Made by a program: the position numbers and the translations under genes. A stretch of DNA of 21,751 bases from a virus, in IMG/VR virus record IMGVR_UViG_3300021373_001435, positions 1 through 21,751 of that record; one strand, 5' to 3'. Positions 1 to 6,863 of the stretch are shown piece by piece. The notes below the pieces were generated by a model. That model was not told the DNA's origin. It saw only the letters and a program-made list of their open reading frames with translations, and ran no database searches. Every line of letters begins with the position of its first letter. Position 1 is the stretch's first letter.

Positions 1-130
1 TTAGTTCAAAAGCTTTATCATGATTGTATTTGAATGTTTTGCCACTTTTGAAAGTAACTTCAATGATAGAGTTTTGACCGATTAGTGATTTGCGAATGAC
101 AAATCTTTTAGATTGAATTGAATTTTGCAT
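1..130 (-). CDS. Small phage protein of unknown function, cut by the left edge
   Basis: An open frame reads leftwards from ATG at 128-130 and runs off the window after 43 codons without a stop, so the C-terminus is missing. The visible part starts MQNSIQSKRFVIRKSL and ends in KTFKYNHDKAFEL. It is short, basic and polar, with no membrane segment. I do not recognise a family. It is supported by an AT-rich leader of about 30 bases that carries the same promoter-like element found before the next leftward gene. Together these two genes form a leftward arm opposite the structural genes, where early or host-takeover genes often lie; that role is inference. Confidence 0.6.
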   Translation of the reverse strand, partial: MQNSIQSKRFVIRKSLIGQNSIIEVTFKSGKTFKYNHDKAFEL

Positions 131-162
131 AGTTATTATATTTAAGTATTAGTATTTGTTTA

Positions 163-217
163 TTATATTATCCAAATTAGTTTTAGTTTTGTTTGTAAAG
201 TGTATAATTGTTTAGTA
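163..217 (-). promoter_or_regulatory. Repeated promoter-like element, copy B
   Basis: Read on the minus strand it has three blocks: TACTAAAC, then TTTACAAACAAAAC, then after 9 bases TTTGGATAATATAA. The last block ends 32 bases before the ATG at 130. Copy A at 506-562 has the same blocks and the same 9-base gap. The TAATAT inside the last block is a plausible -10 element. TTTACA resembles a -35 but lies about 23 bases from TAATAT, too far for a standard sigma-70 promoter, so a phage- or Bacteroidota-type promoter or an operator is possible. Confidence 0.55.
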
Positions 218-253
218 TTTAAAAATTAGTTAGAAGTATAACACTGAACTTCA

Positions 254-490
254 CTATATGATTATATAGTCTAAGTCAAATTCATCTGTGAATTGAGTGT
301 ATTTAATATTATTAGTATTAAGTATTTCAATAGTTTCTGGTAAACATTCTATAGTATATTCAAATAGTATAAATGTATTGTCAGAGAATTTAGATGGATC
401 TATATTATTATCAGAGAAGAACTGATCGCAGTCATCAATGTAATGTATTTCATCATTTGGGATTAGTGATTGTAGTGTATTGTAATTCAT
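254..490 (-). CDS. Small acidic phage protein of unknown function
   Basis: This 78-residue leftward gene encodes a strongly acidic, Asp/Asn/Ile-rich protein beginning MNYNTLQSLIPNDEIHYID. It has no Cys pair, signal peptide or membrane segment, and I recognise no family. The ATG at 488-490 follows an A/T-rich leader without a Shine-Dalgarno sequence. A clear promoter-like element lies 15 bases upstream, duplicated before the next leftward gene. Highly acidic small phage proteins can be DNA mimics or inhibitors of host factors, but nothing in the sequence proves this. The shared promoter suggests co-regulation with the gene at 1-130. Confidence 0.62.
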   Translation of the reverse strand: MNYNTLQSLIPNDEIHYIDDCDQFFSDNNIDPSKFSDNTFILFEYTIECLPETIEILNTNNIKYTQFTDEFDLDYIII

Positions 491-505
491 ATTATTTATT
501 TACAT

Positions 506-562
506 TTATATTATCCAAATAGACTATTGTTTTGTCTGTAAAATATAAGAATTAGTTTAGTA
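506..562 (-). promoter_or_regulatory. Repeated promoter-like element, copy A
   Basis: On the minus strand the order is TACTAAAC, TTTACAGACAAAAC, 9 bases, TTTGGATAATATAA, ending 15 bases before the ATG at 490. It matches copy B at 163-217 in all three blocks and in the 9-base gap, while the DNA between the blocks differs. This suggests selection on the blocks rather than a simple recent duplication. The sigma factor is unknown. Confidence 0.58.
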
Positions 563-696
563 CATGTACAGAAAAAGTCTAAACATTGTACGTAACTTAC
601 TGAAAATCAAGGGTATATACGTAGAAATCTAGAAAAAAGGGGCGACCCGTAAAATTAAAAATCGTTTTTGTAACAGACTGATAATCAGTACGATAG

Positions 697-714
697 GGGG
701 TAACACTATACCCC
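697..714. promoter_or_regulatory. Small GC-rich hairpin
   Basis: GGGGTA (697-702) pairs perfectly with TACCCC (709-714) around the loop ACACTA. An alternative register pairs ATAGGGG (693-699) with CCCCTAT (711-717). It stands out against AT-rich surroundings. No T-run follows directly, so it is not a clear intrinsic terminator. Confidence 0.4.
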
Positions 715-736
715 TATATATCTAACGTCATTTTTT

Positions 737-780
737 GTGACACTAGCCTTATAAGTAGTATAGTAACGGGCTTATGTCAC
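737..780. promoter_or_regulatory. Imperfect dyad upstream of the structural gene block
   Basis: The arm GTGACACTAGCC (737-748) pairs with GGCTTATGTCAC (769-780): six pairs, a 2-base mismatch, then four pairs. The 20-base spacer begins TTATAAGTAG and contains -10-like TATAAG and TATAGT hexamers. It lies 64 bases before the first fibre gene. It could be a dimeric-repressor operator around a promoter or a hairpin in the 5' leader; the sequence does not separate the two. Confidence 0.42.
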
Positions 781-844
781 CCTTAGGTAAAATCTTAGTG
801 AAATCTGTGAGTATATAAGATATAAACGAATTAAAAGAAAGTAT

Positions 845-3145
845 ATGCCTATTATATATTCATACCCATTGATAAATACGGTCAAAGACAGTGACCAGTT
901 TATAATAAGCGTAGCTCCTACAGACAGTGAAGACACGTTTGAAACGCGCAATGTTACGTATGAAACGTTAAGAGACAGTATACTAGCAGGTTCTACCTCA
1001 GGTACAGTAGAAAGTATTACATTTGTAGCACCTTTAACAGGTGGAACCATAACAGATACAGGTAGTGTCAGTCTACCACAAGCTAATAATTCTACTGACG
1101 GTTATCTATCTTCAACTGACTGGACAGCATTTAACGCTAAACAGAACATTAGTGAAAAAGGCCAAGCAAATGGCTACGCACCACTTAATGCGTTCACTAA
1201 AATAGACGTTCAGTACCTGCCCGACAGCTTTGTAGGCGCGGTAGTTTATCAAGGTACATGGAACGCAGGAACAAACACACCCACACTTCCAGCGCCAGCG
1301 CCAGGTAATAAAGGATATTACTATGTAGTAAGTGATCCTGGTACTTATTTAGGTATAACTTATGGCATTGGTGACTGGGTTATTTCAAATGGAACTGATT
1401 GGGAGAAAGTTGACAACTCACAAAGTGTTACGTCTGTAAACGGGCAACAAGGTGTAGTTGTTCTAACTACCACAGACATTGCTGAAGGTACGAATCTTTA
1501 TTATACAGATGCTAGAGTAGCATTAGCGCCATCAGTTGTAGCTAACACAGCTAAAGTATCTTTCCCAGGTTTTGGAACTACAGCAGGTACGGCACTAGAG
1601 GGTGATACAGTAATACCAGCTGCTTACACAGATGCAGATGTTGATGCGCATTTAAATTTATCAACAGCGGTATTTGATCAAGTTTTAGGTTGGAACGGTA
1701 ACGATTACACTTGGGTAAATCAATCTACAGGGTCTGGAAGTGTAACAGAAATTACAACAAGCGGTGGTTTAACTGGTGGCCCAATTACAAGTACAGGTGA
1801 TATATCAATAGACCCAACTGGCACTATTGGTGCTGGTGTTTATGGTAGTACATTTAGTAGTGTTAAGATAAACGAAATAGAAGTTGATGCTTACGGTAGA
1901 ATAGTATCTATATCAACTGGATCAACTGGATCTGGTAGTGGTACAATGTCTAGCTTTAACGTTACCAACGGGATAACGACAGGTATCATGTCTGACAACG
2001 GAACGTTTCAAATATCTAGTGGTAGCGGGATCAGCGTTTCACTTGCTGGGTCCGGCGGTTCAGCGATATTTACAGTATCAAATACTGACAGAGGTTCTGC
2101 GCAAAATATATATAAGAATTTTAGAGCAGACACAGGAGGTACAGCTACGGCTAATGTTAATAATGATACTCTTGTTATAGCTGGTGGTACGAATATAGAG
2201 ACAAATAGAAATGGTGATGTTATAACTATAAATTCTACAGGTGGTAACACTGACACTACTTATAGCTATGCATCGGCTCAAAGCACTAACGATGTAGATC
2301 TTACTCTCACGGGTTCTGACGCTTCAACAAACACAGTTAAGCTTGTAGCTGGTTCAAACGTAACTTTAACAGATAACGGTTCTAACCAAGTTACTATTGC
2401 TGCTGCTACAGGTACAGGTGTTGGTGGTAGTGGAACAGCAAGCTATATACCTATATGGTCAACTGGATCTACGATAAGTGATAGTATTATATATGAATAC
2501 GATTTTGGAGGTGGTCAACGTCAAATTGGAATTAACACAACATCTCCATTTGCTATGCTAGATGTTAATGGTGATCTTCAAGTTAATAGCGACACGTTTA
2601 CACCAGCCCGTATTTATCGTGAGCTACCAACTACTTCTGGCACAGAACAAGCTCTTCACATTAAAACATACACAAACTCAGGAGCTATACAAGACGGCTT
2701 TGGTGGAGGTATAACTTTTTCTTTAGCTAATTCTGGTATTGATACTAATATTGCGGCTAGAATATATGCTGTAAGAAATGGTGGTGACACTACAGGTAGT
2801 TTACAATTTTACGGTGGATTAAATGGTAGTGTGAATATTGCTAACATGATTAGCACTGGTCAATTACAATTACCAGGTTATGGTGGAAATTCATTTCCCG
2901 GCACTGCTACAAAAAGCTTAGCTGTAAATGCCGGCGGCGATGTTATCGAAATTGACGTTGCAACATCTAATGTACAATCAGATTGGAATGCTACAAGTGG
3001 TGCCGCTGAAATATTAAATAAACCAACAGACCTTGTTTCTGGTACAACACAAAGTCAAACAGCTGTTACACAAATAAGAACACTAACATCTGCTGAATAT
3101 CAGGCTATAACCCCCGCAGCTGATGTACTATATATAATCGTATAA
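845..3145 (+). CDS. Large modular tail-fibre protein
   Basis: This 766-residue protein is rich in Thr, Ser, Gly and Asn with almost no Lys-rich or membrane segments, as expected for an extended trimeric beta-structured fibre. The N-terminus MPIIYSYPLINTVKDSDQF resembles that of the protein at 4344, suggesting a shared virion-attachment module. Around residues 137-191 is a module of the type GTWNAGTN...GYYYVVSD...GIGDWVISNGTDW, and residues 219-224 show YYTDAR, a motif common in marine phage fibres. Residues near 570 (FAMLDVNGDLQVN) resemble fibre shafts that precede chaperone or tip domains. The C-terminus (LTSAEYQAITPAADVLYII) is a short closing motif also seen in phage structural proteins. 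No intramolecular chaperone domain is evident. It probably contributes to receptor contact. Confidence 0.8.
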   Translation: MPIIYSYPLINTVKDSDQFIISVAPTDSEDTFETRNVTYETLRDSILAGSTSGTVESITFVAPLTGGTITDTGSVSLPQANNSTDGYLSSTDWTAFNAKQNISEKGQANGYAPLNAFTKIDVQYLPDSFVGAVVYQGTWNAGTNTPTLPAPAPGNKGYYYVVSDPGTYLGITYGIGDWVISNGTDWEKVDNSQSVTSVNGQQGVVVLTTTDIAEGTNLYYTDARVALAPSVVANTAKVSFPGFGTTAGTALEGDTVIPAAYTDADVDAHLNLSTAVFDQVLGWNGNDYTWVNQSTGSGSVTEITTSGGLTGGPITSTGDISIDPTGTIGAGVYGSTFSSVKINEIEVDAYGRIVSISTGSTGSGSGTMSSFNVTNGITTGIMSDNGTFQISSGSGISVSLAGSGGSAIFTVSNTDRGSAQNIYKNFRADTGGTATANVNNDTLVIAGGTNIETNRNGDVITINSTGGNTDTTYSYASAQSTNDVDLTLTGSDASTNTVKLVAGSNVTLTDNGSNQVTIAAATGTGVGGSGTASYIPIWSTGSTISDSIIYEYDFGGGQRQIGINTTSPFAMLDVNGDLQVNSDTFTPARIYRELPTTSGTEQALHIKTYTNSGAIQDGFGGGITFSLANSGIDTNIAARIYAVRNGGDTTGSLQFYGGLNGSVNIANMISTGQLQLPGYGGNSFPGTATKSLAVNAGGDVIEIDVATSNVQSDWNATSGAAEILNKPTDLVSGTTQSQTAVTQIRTLTSAEYQAITPAADVLYIIV

Positions 3146-3146
3146 T

Positions 3147-4331
3147 ATGGCTGATTTAAAATTCGGAAATGTAACACCTGCTGTAGGTAACATTAAGCTA
3201 GGTAGTAATAATGTTTCTGAAATATATCAGGGCACAACTAAATTATGGCCGCAATCTTTTCCTCCATCACCAGGTGAAGTTACTGTGTGTGATTTGGTAT
3301 GGACAAGAGAAAATTCAATAATTACGACCACCAACACGGGAGGTGCAAATATTCCAATAGTAACCAACCAAACTGATTGGGTGAATGCTATTAGTAATCA
3401 ACAACCAGCCGCTTGCTATTGGGATTTTGATTCTAACAACGCTTTTAGAGGTCTTTTGTATAATGTTTATACGACAGAAGTAATTCAACCACCTGCAGGT
3501 TTTAGACTACCTACAGAACAAGATTTTACAGATTTACGTCTCTGTGTTAGTGCAGGTTCTCCTCAAGGAAATATGGATGTAACATCTTTAGCTAATAATT
3601 ATTATGGTTTTTGGCCTTCTACTTTAGCTTCAAACCCAAGATTTGGAACAGTAGATTTTAATGCTATAGGTTCTGGTTATACTTACAAATATGGGAGTGG
3701 TAGTCAACAGTTTACTGGGCAAGGTGTAAGAGATATATATTGGGTGCAACAACCTAGTTCTTTTCCAGTTTTAAATTACTTTAGAGCCTTTATGACTTAC
3801 GATAACACTGATTACGTTAACAATGTTCGTTACTTACAAGGTTTTAACGGTAATGCCTCTAATGGGTTTAATCATGGATTTTCTATGAGATTTGTTAAAG
3901 ACGTACCTACTTCGACAGTTGAGCTTTATGATTGCCAATCACCCTTTCAATGCTCGGAAGTTGCTGTAGTAGATCATAGTAAAACATATACTAGTTCAGG
4001 TGGCGGGCTTGTAAGTAACCCTAACATGAGCATTATTGTTCCTACTCAACAATCTTGGTCTCCAACTTGGGAAATATGTGTTAATCTGCCAAACAATATT
4101 ACTGTAACACAACTACAATTACGACTTTACAGTGATAGCTTGAGACAAAATTTAGTGCACACTTACCAAAAAAATATAGATCCTAGTGATCAATCACCAC
4201 CTTGTAATACGCCTGAAATATTTACTTTTGCTGATACAACTCTTGCGTCCGGCACGTATTATTGTAGAACTCTTATTTATAATAATAGAAGTGGAACTGG
4301 TCCTTTTGTTATCACAGCATTAATTAGTTAA
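3147..4331 (+). CDS. Tail adhesin with a Fibrobacter-paralogous (FISUMP-like) domain
   Basis: Three parts are visible in this 394-residue protein. Residues 1-36 carry a phage virion motif ending IYQGTTKLWP. Residues 46-252 resemble the FISUMP domain of Bacteroidota and Fibrobacteres: VWTRENSIIT, a CYWDFD segment, RGLLYNVY, GFRLPTEQDF, GFWPST and the end motif GFSMRFVKD, in the usual order. Residues 255-394 look like a beta-sandwich with several Cys residues. FISUMP domains are typical of surface and secreted proteins of that phylum, so a phage copy probably binds the host surface. The Asn/Tyr/Asp-rich stretch just before GFSMRF occupies the position where C-type-lectin-like phage adhesins often vary. 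It starts 2 bases after the previous stop. Confidence 0.72.
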   Translation: MADLKFGNVTPAVGNIKLGSNNVSEIYQGTTKLWPQSFPPSPGEVTVCDLVWTRENSIITTTNTGGANIPIVTNQTDWVNAISNQQPAACYWDFDSNNAFRGLLYNVYTTEVIQPPAGFRLPTEQDFTDLRLCVSAGSPQGNMDVTSLANNYYGFWPSTLASNPRFGTVDFNAIGSGYTYKYGSGSQQFTGQGVRDIYWVQQPSSFPVLNYFRAFMTYDNTDYVNNVRYLQGFNGNASNGFNHGFSMRFVKDVPTSTVELYDCQSPFQCSEVAVVDHSKTYTSSGGGLVSNPNMSIIVPTQQSWSPTWEICVNLPNNITVTQLQLRLYSDSLRQNLVHTYQKNIDPSDQSPPCNTPEIFTFADTTLASGTYYCRTLIYNNRSGTGPFVITALIS

Positions 4332-4343
4332 TAAAAATAACTT

Positions 4344-5039
4344 ATGCCCATAATATCCTCGTATAAAAAAAATAATACGCCAGACCCATCTGATATACTT
4401 ATAGGAACAGATGTATCTAATGGGCAGACAAAAAACTTTAGTTTAGGTGGAGCATCAGTTGTTATAATAAACGACTTTTTAAAACACTCTGCCTGGAAGT
4501 TTATTATACAAGACCCTGATCCAGACCCTAGACCAGAAGGTACTATATCGTTTGAAAACTATGGTGGTCAAGCTACGCCTTGGCAAGATATAACTAGTTT
4601 ATATATAAACGTGCAAATGCCGGTAACGGTGCCTGTAGTTTTACCTTATTTACAAAGGTTTATAGGTTACGATGTAATTATACAAGACGTAAGATCATTA
4701 GGTAGATTTGGCGTTTATACGTTAACAGCTTTAACTCAAGTTCAAGGTAATGTTTATAACATGGAGCTAGAGTTTGTAACTGGTAACAACAACATACAAG
4801 CACTTCAATATTATTCAATTCAAATAGACGAAATAGAGGGCTTTGATTCTCACTTCGAATTTACACAAGGTGTACCAGCTACAACTTGGGACATAACACA
4901 TAATTTAGATAAGTTTCCTTCAATATCAGTTGTTGACACAGCAGATACAACTGTTATAGGTAGCTATGAGTACATAACAAAAAATAGAGTAATATTGAAC
5001 TTTTCAGATGCTTTCGCTGGAAAAGCATTTTTAAACTAA
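4344..5039 (+). CDS. Tail-fibre protein with a phage C-terminal beta domain
   Basis: The N-terminal 30 residues (MPIISSYKKNNTPDPSDI) resemble the start of the fibre at 845, so both may dock on the same virion site. The last 60 residues hold a domain widely found at the ends of phage fibres: FEFTQGVPATTWDITHNL, then FPSISVVDTADT, then RVILNFSDAFAGKAFLN. The middle is beta-rich, with many Tyr and Val. At 231 residues it is short for a fibre and may be a distal or accessory fibre subunit. It starts 12 bases after the previous gene with an A-rich leader and no Shine-Dalgarno sequence. A receptor-binding or adaptor role is inferred. Confidence 0.72.
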   Translation: MPIISSYKKNNTPDPSDILIGTDVSNGQTKNFSLGGASVVIINDFLKHSAWKFIIQDPDPDPRPEGTISFENYGGQATPWQDITSLYINVQMPVTVPVVLPYLQRFIGYDVIIQDVRSLGRFGVYTLTALTQVQGNVYNMELEFVTGNNNIQALQYYSIQIDEIEGFDSHFEFTQGVPATTWDITHNLDKFPSISVVDTADTTVIGSYEYITKNRVILNFSDAFAGKAFLN

Positions 5040-5045
5040 AAAACA

Positions 5046-6848
5046 ATGGCAATACAATTTGTAAATAATGTAGATTTTAATGCGAATCAAGCGCAATCTA
5101 TAAGAATAGAAAACGTAGCAACCGATCCTTCTACAGAATTAGTTATCGGTAGAATTATATTTAACACAGCGGCAGACACACTTAAACAATATGTAGCTGA
5201 CGCTGGAGGTGGTAGCCCTGGCTGGGTTGAAGTGGGTAGCAGTAGTGGTGTAGAAACTTTTACCAACACTAGTGGTACGTTTGTATCTTTTGGAACAGAT
5301 AACTCTTCGGCTGTAGGGGATGTTAGTGTAGGAACTGTAGATCTTTCTGCAACAGGCACACCTAGTGCAACTACGTTTTTAAGAGGTGATAATACTTGGG
5401 CAGAGGCAGGCACAGTAACGTCTGTTGGTCTTTCAATGCCAGGGGCTTTTACAGTAACAAATTCTCCAGTAACTGGATCTGGAACTTTAACTGTAACAGG
5501 ATCTGGTACCACGTCTCAGTATGTAGACGGAACAGGCGCGCTGCAAACATTTCCAACTATACCAACTGTACCTTCTAACATTGTAGAAACAGTAACTACT
5601 ACAGATGGTACATACATAGATCTTACACCAAACTCTCCCACGGATGGTGCGGTAACAGTTACAGCAGACTTAAGCGCAGTAGACGGCACAGCTGGCGCAA
5701 ATGAAAGATACTTAACTAAAAACAATACTTGGGCAACAGTTGCTTCGATACCTGGTACCTATGATTTTAACGTAACTGCGGACTCTGGTACAGATCAAAC
5801 TATTGATAGTGGTAATACTTTAGACATAGCAGGTGGAACTAACATAAGTACTGTAGTAGGTGCTACTGATACCGTAACAGTAAACTTAGATGATAGTATA
5901 TCTTTAGCAGGTAGTTTAACAGTTGGAACAACAGGTGATTTTACAGGTCAAGTTACAGTACCAACCGCAACAGCTTCAACAAGCGCGCCTAACTTAGCTC
6001 AGGTTCAGTCTTTAATTGCTGGAGTTGGTGTATTCCAAGGTGGTTACAATGCTATAACAAACACACCGGCTTTAACAGGTAGTAGTAACATAGCGTTAGA
6101 TCAAGGTGATTACTTTGCCGTAACCGATTCAAACAACACTTCATTTTTAGGTACTATTTTAGAAGTTGGTGATTTAATATTTGCTAACAATGATATAACA
6201 GCAAACTCAACCCCAACCGCTTCTGACTATACTATTGTACAATCAGGACAAAGTATAGCAGGCGAAGGTGCTACTGATGGAGCTACAATAAAAGGTATTG
6301 CTGGCTTCAACTCTGCACACTTTAGTGTTACAACAAACGGATTTGTTTCAGCTGACGTAGCAACTGCAAGTTCAATTGGTATTGGTAATGTTAATGCTGC
6401 TACAGCAAATGATTTGCTGGGTGTTAACGTAACTTATTCATCTGGCACAGCTTCTGTTGGTTTGAATGTAGATGGTCTTACGGAAGACACATCACCGGCT
6501 ACAGATGATACTATAGTTATATACGATACTTCAACTTCTACAAATAAAAAAGCAACACTAGCTAACATAGCCTCTGCTATCGATATATCAAAAGGAGTTA
6601 GAATATCATTAAGTAGTACTGTGTCTGGCGTAGGAAGAACTGAATCTGGAGGATTAACTACATTTGACGTAAACACTAACACTGTTCTCGGTCAGTCAAC
6701 TGCTTTAGACGTTAAAGCAGAAATTATAACATCTGGAGGTCAAACAGTTTATGCAGATATTACAAGATCTGGTAACACACTTAACGTGATATTTACAGGT
6801 AGTGTAGCAAATGGAACTTACGAAGCTTTGTTAGTTGACGTAGGATAA
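5046..6848 (+). CDS. Modular tail-fibre protein
   Basis: This 600-residue protein opens with MAIQFVNNVDFNANQ and a RIENVATDPS...GRIIFNTAADTLKQY module, characteristic of marine phage fibres that recognise short polymer repeats. Thr/Ser/Gly-rich beta repeats follow, with short TFLRGDNTWAE and RYLTKNNTWATV units repeated in the shaft. From about residue 325 it has GGYNAITNTPALTG, parallel to the GTWNAGTNTPTL module of the fibre at 845. The end (GNTLNVIFTGSVANGTYEALLVDVG) is a common fibre terminus. The start ATGGCAATACA matches that of the next gene, so the two are probably paralogues in their attachment region. Likely part of the same fibre or baseplate complex. Confidence 0.78.
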   Translation: MAIQFVNNVDFNANQAQSIRIENVATDPSTELVIGRIIFNTAADTLKQYVADAGGGSPGWVEVGSSSGVETFTNTSGTFVSFGTDNSSAVGDVSVGTVDLSATGTPSATTFLRGDNTWAEAGTVTSVGLSMPGAFTVTNSPVTGSGTLTVTGSGTTSQYVDGTGALQTFPTIPTVPSNIVETVTTTDGTYIDLTPNSPTDGAVTVTADLSAVDGTAGANERYLTKNNTWATVASIPGTYDFNVTADSGTDQTIDSGNTLDIAGGTNISTVVGATDTVTVNLDDSISLAGSLTVGTTGDFTGQVTVPTATASTSAPNLAQVQSLIAGVGVFQGGYNAITNTPALTGSSNIALDQGDYFAVTDSNNTSFLGTILEVGDLIFANNDITANSTPTASDYTIVQSGQSIAGEGATDGATIKGIAGFNSAHFSVTTNGFVSADVATASSIGIGNVNAATANDLLGVNVTYSSGTASVGLNVDGLTEDTSPATDDTIVIYDTSTSTNKKATLANIASAIDISKGVRISLSSTVSGVGRTESGGLTTFDVNTNTVLGQSTALDVKAEIITSGGQTVYADITRSGNTLNVIFTGSVANGTYEALLVDVG

Positions 6849-6863
6849 AACAAATAAAATTTA

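Larger units (their letters stand above)
491..844. other. Divergent intergenic region, about 354 bases, no convincing gene
   Basis: This is the only long non-coding stretch. It separates the leftward small genes from the rightward structural block. Its left end holds promoter copy A. The centre has a 10-base palindrome (GTACATGTAC, 560-569) and a small hairpin (697-714), and the right part has a 12-base-arm dyad (737-780). The longest open frame I read in the centre, on the plus strand (564-632), is only 22 codons. The region probably carries the promoters and control sites for both directions. Confidence 0.65.

Noticed and set aside
564-632. A 22-codon plus-strand frame in the divergent region (MYRKSLNIVR...)
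   Set aside because: Too short, without a clear leader or recognised family; expected by chance.
693-717. Intrinsic terminator in the divergent region
   Set aside because: The stem is short and no T-run follows at once; both neighbouring transcripts lead away from it.
772-1050. A minus-strand frame overlapping the divergent region and the first fibre
   Set aside because: No leader or promoter copy is present and it is antisense to the fibre start.
5087-5512. A 141-codon minus-strand frame inside a fibre gene
   Set aside because: It is Val/Pro/Thr-rich, the mirror of Thr/Gly-rich fibre repeats, with no start signal.
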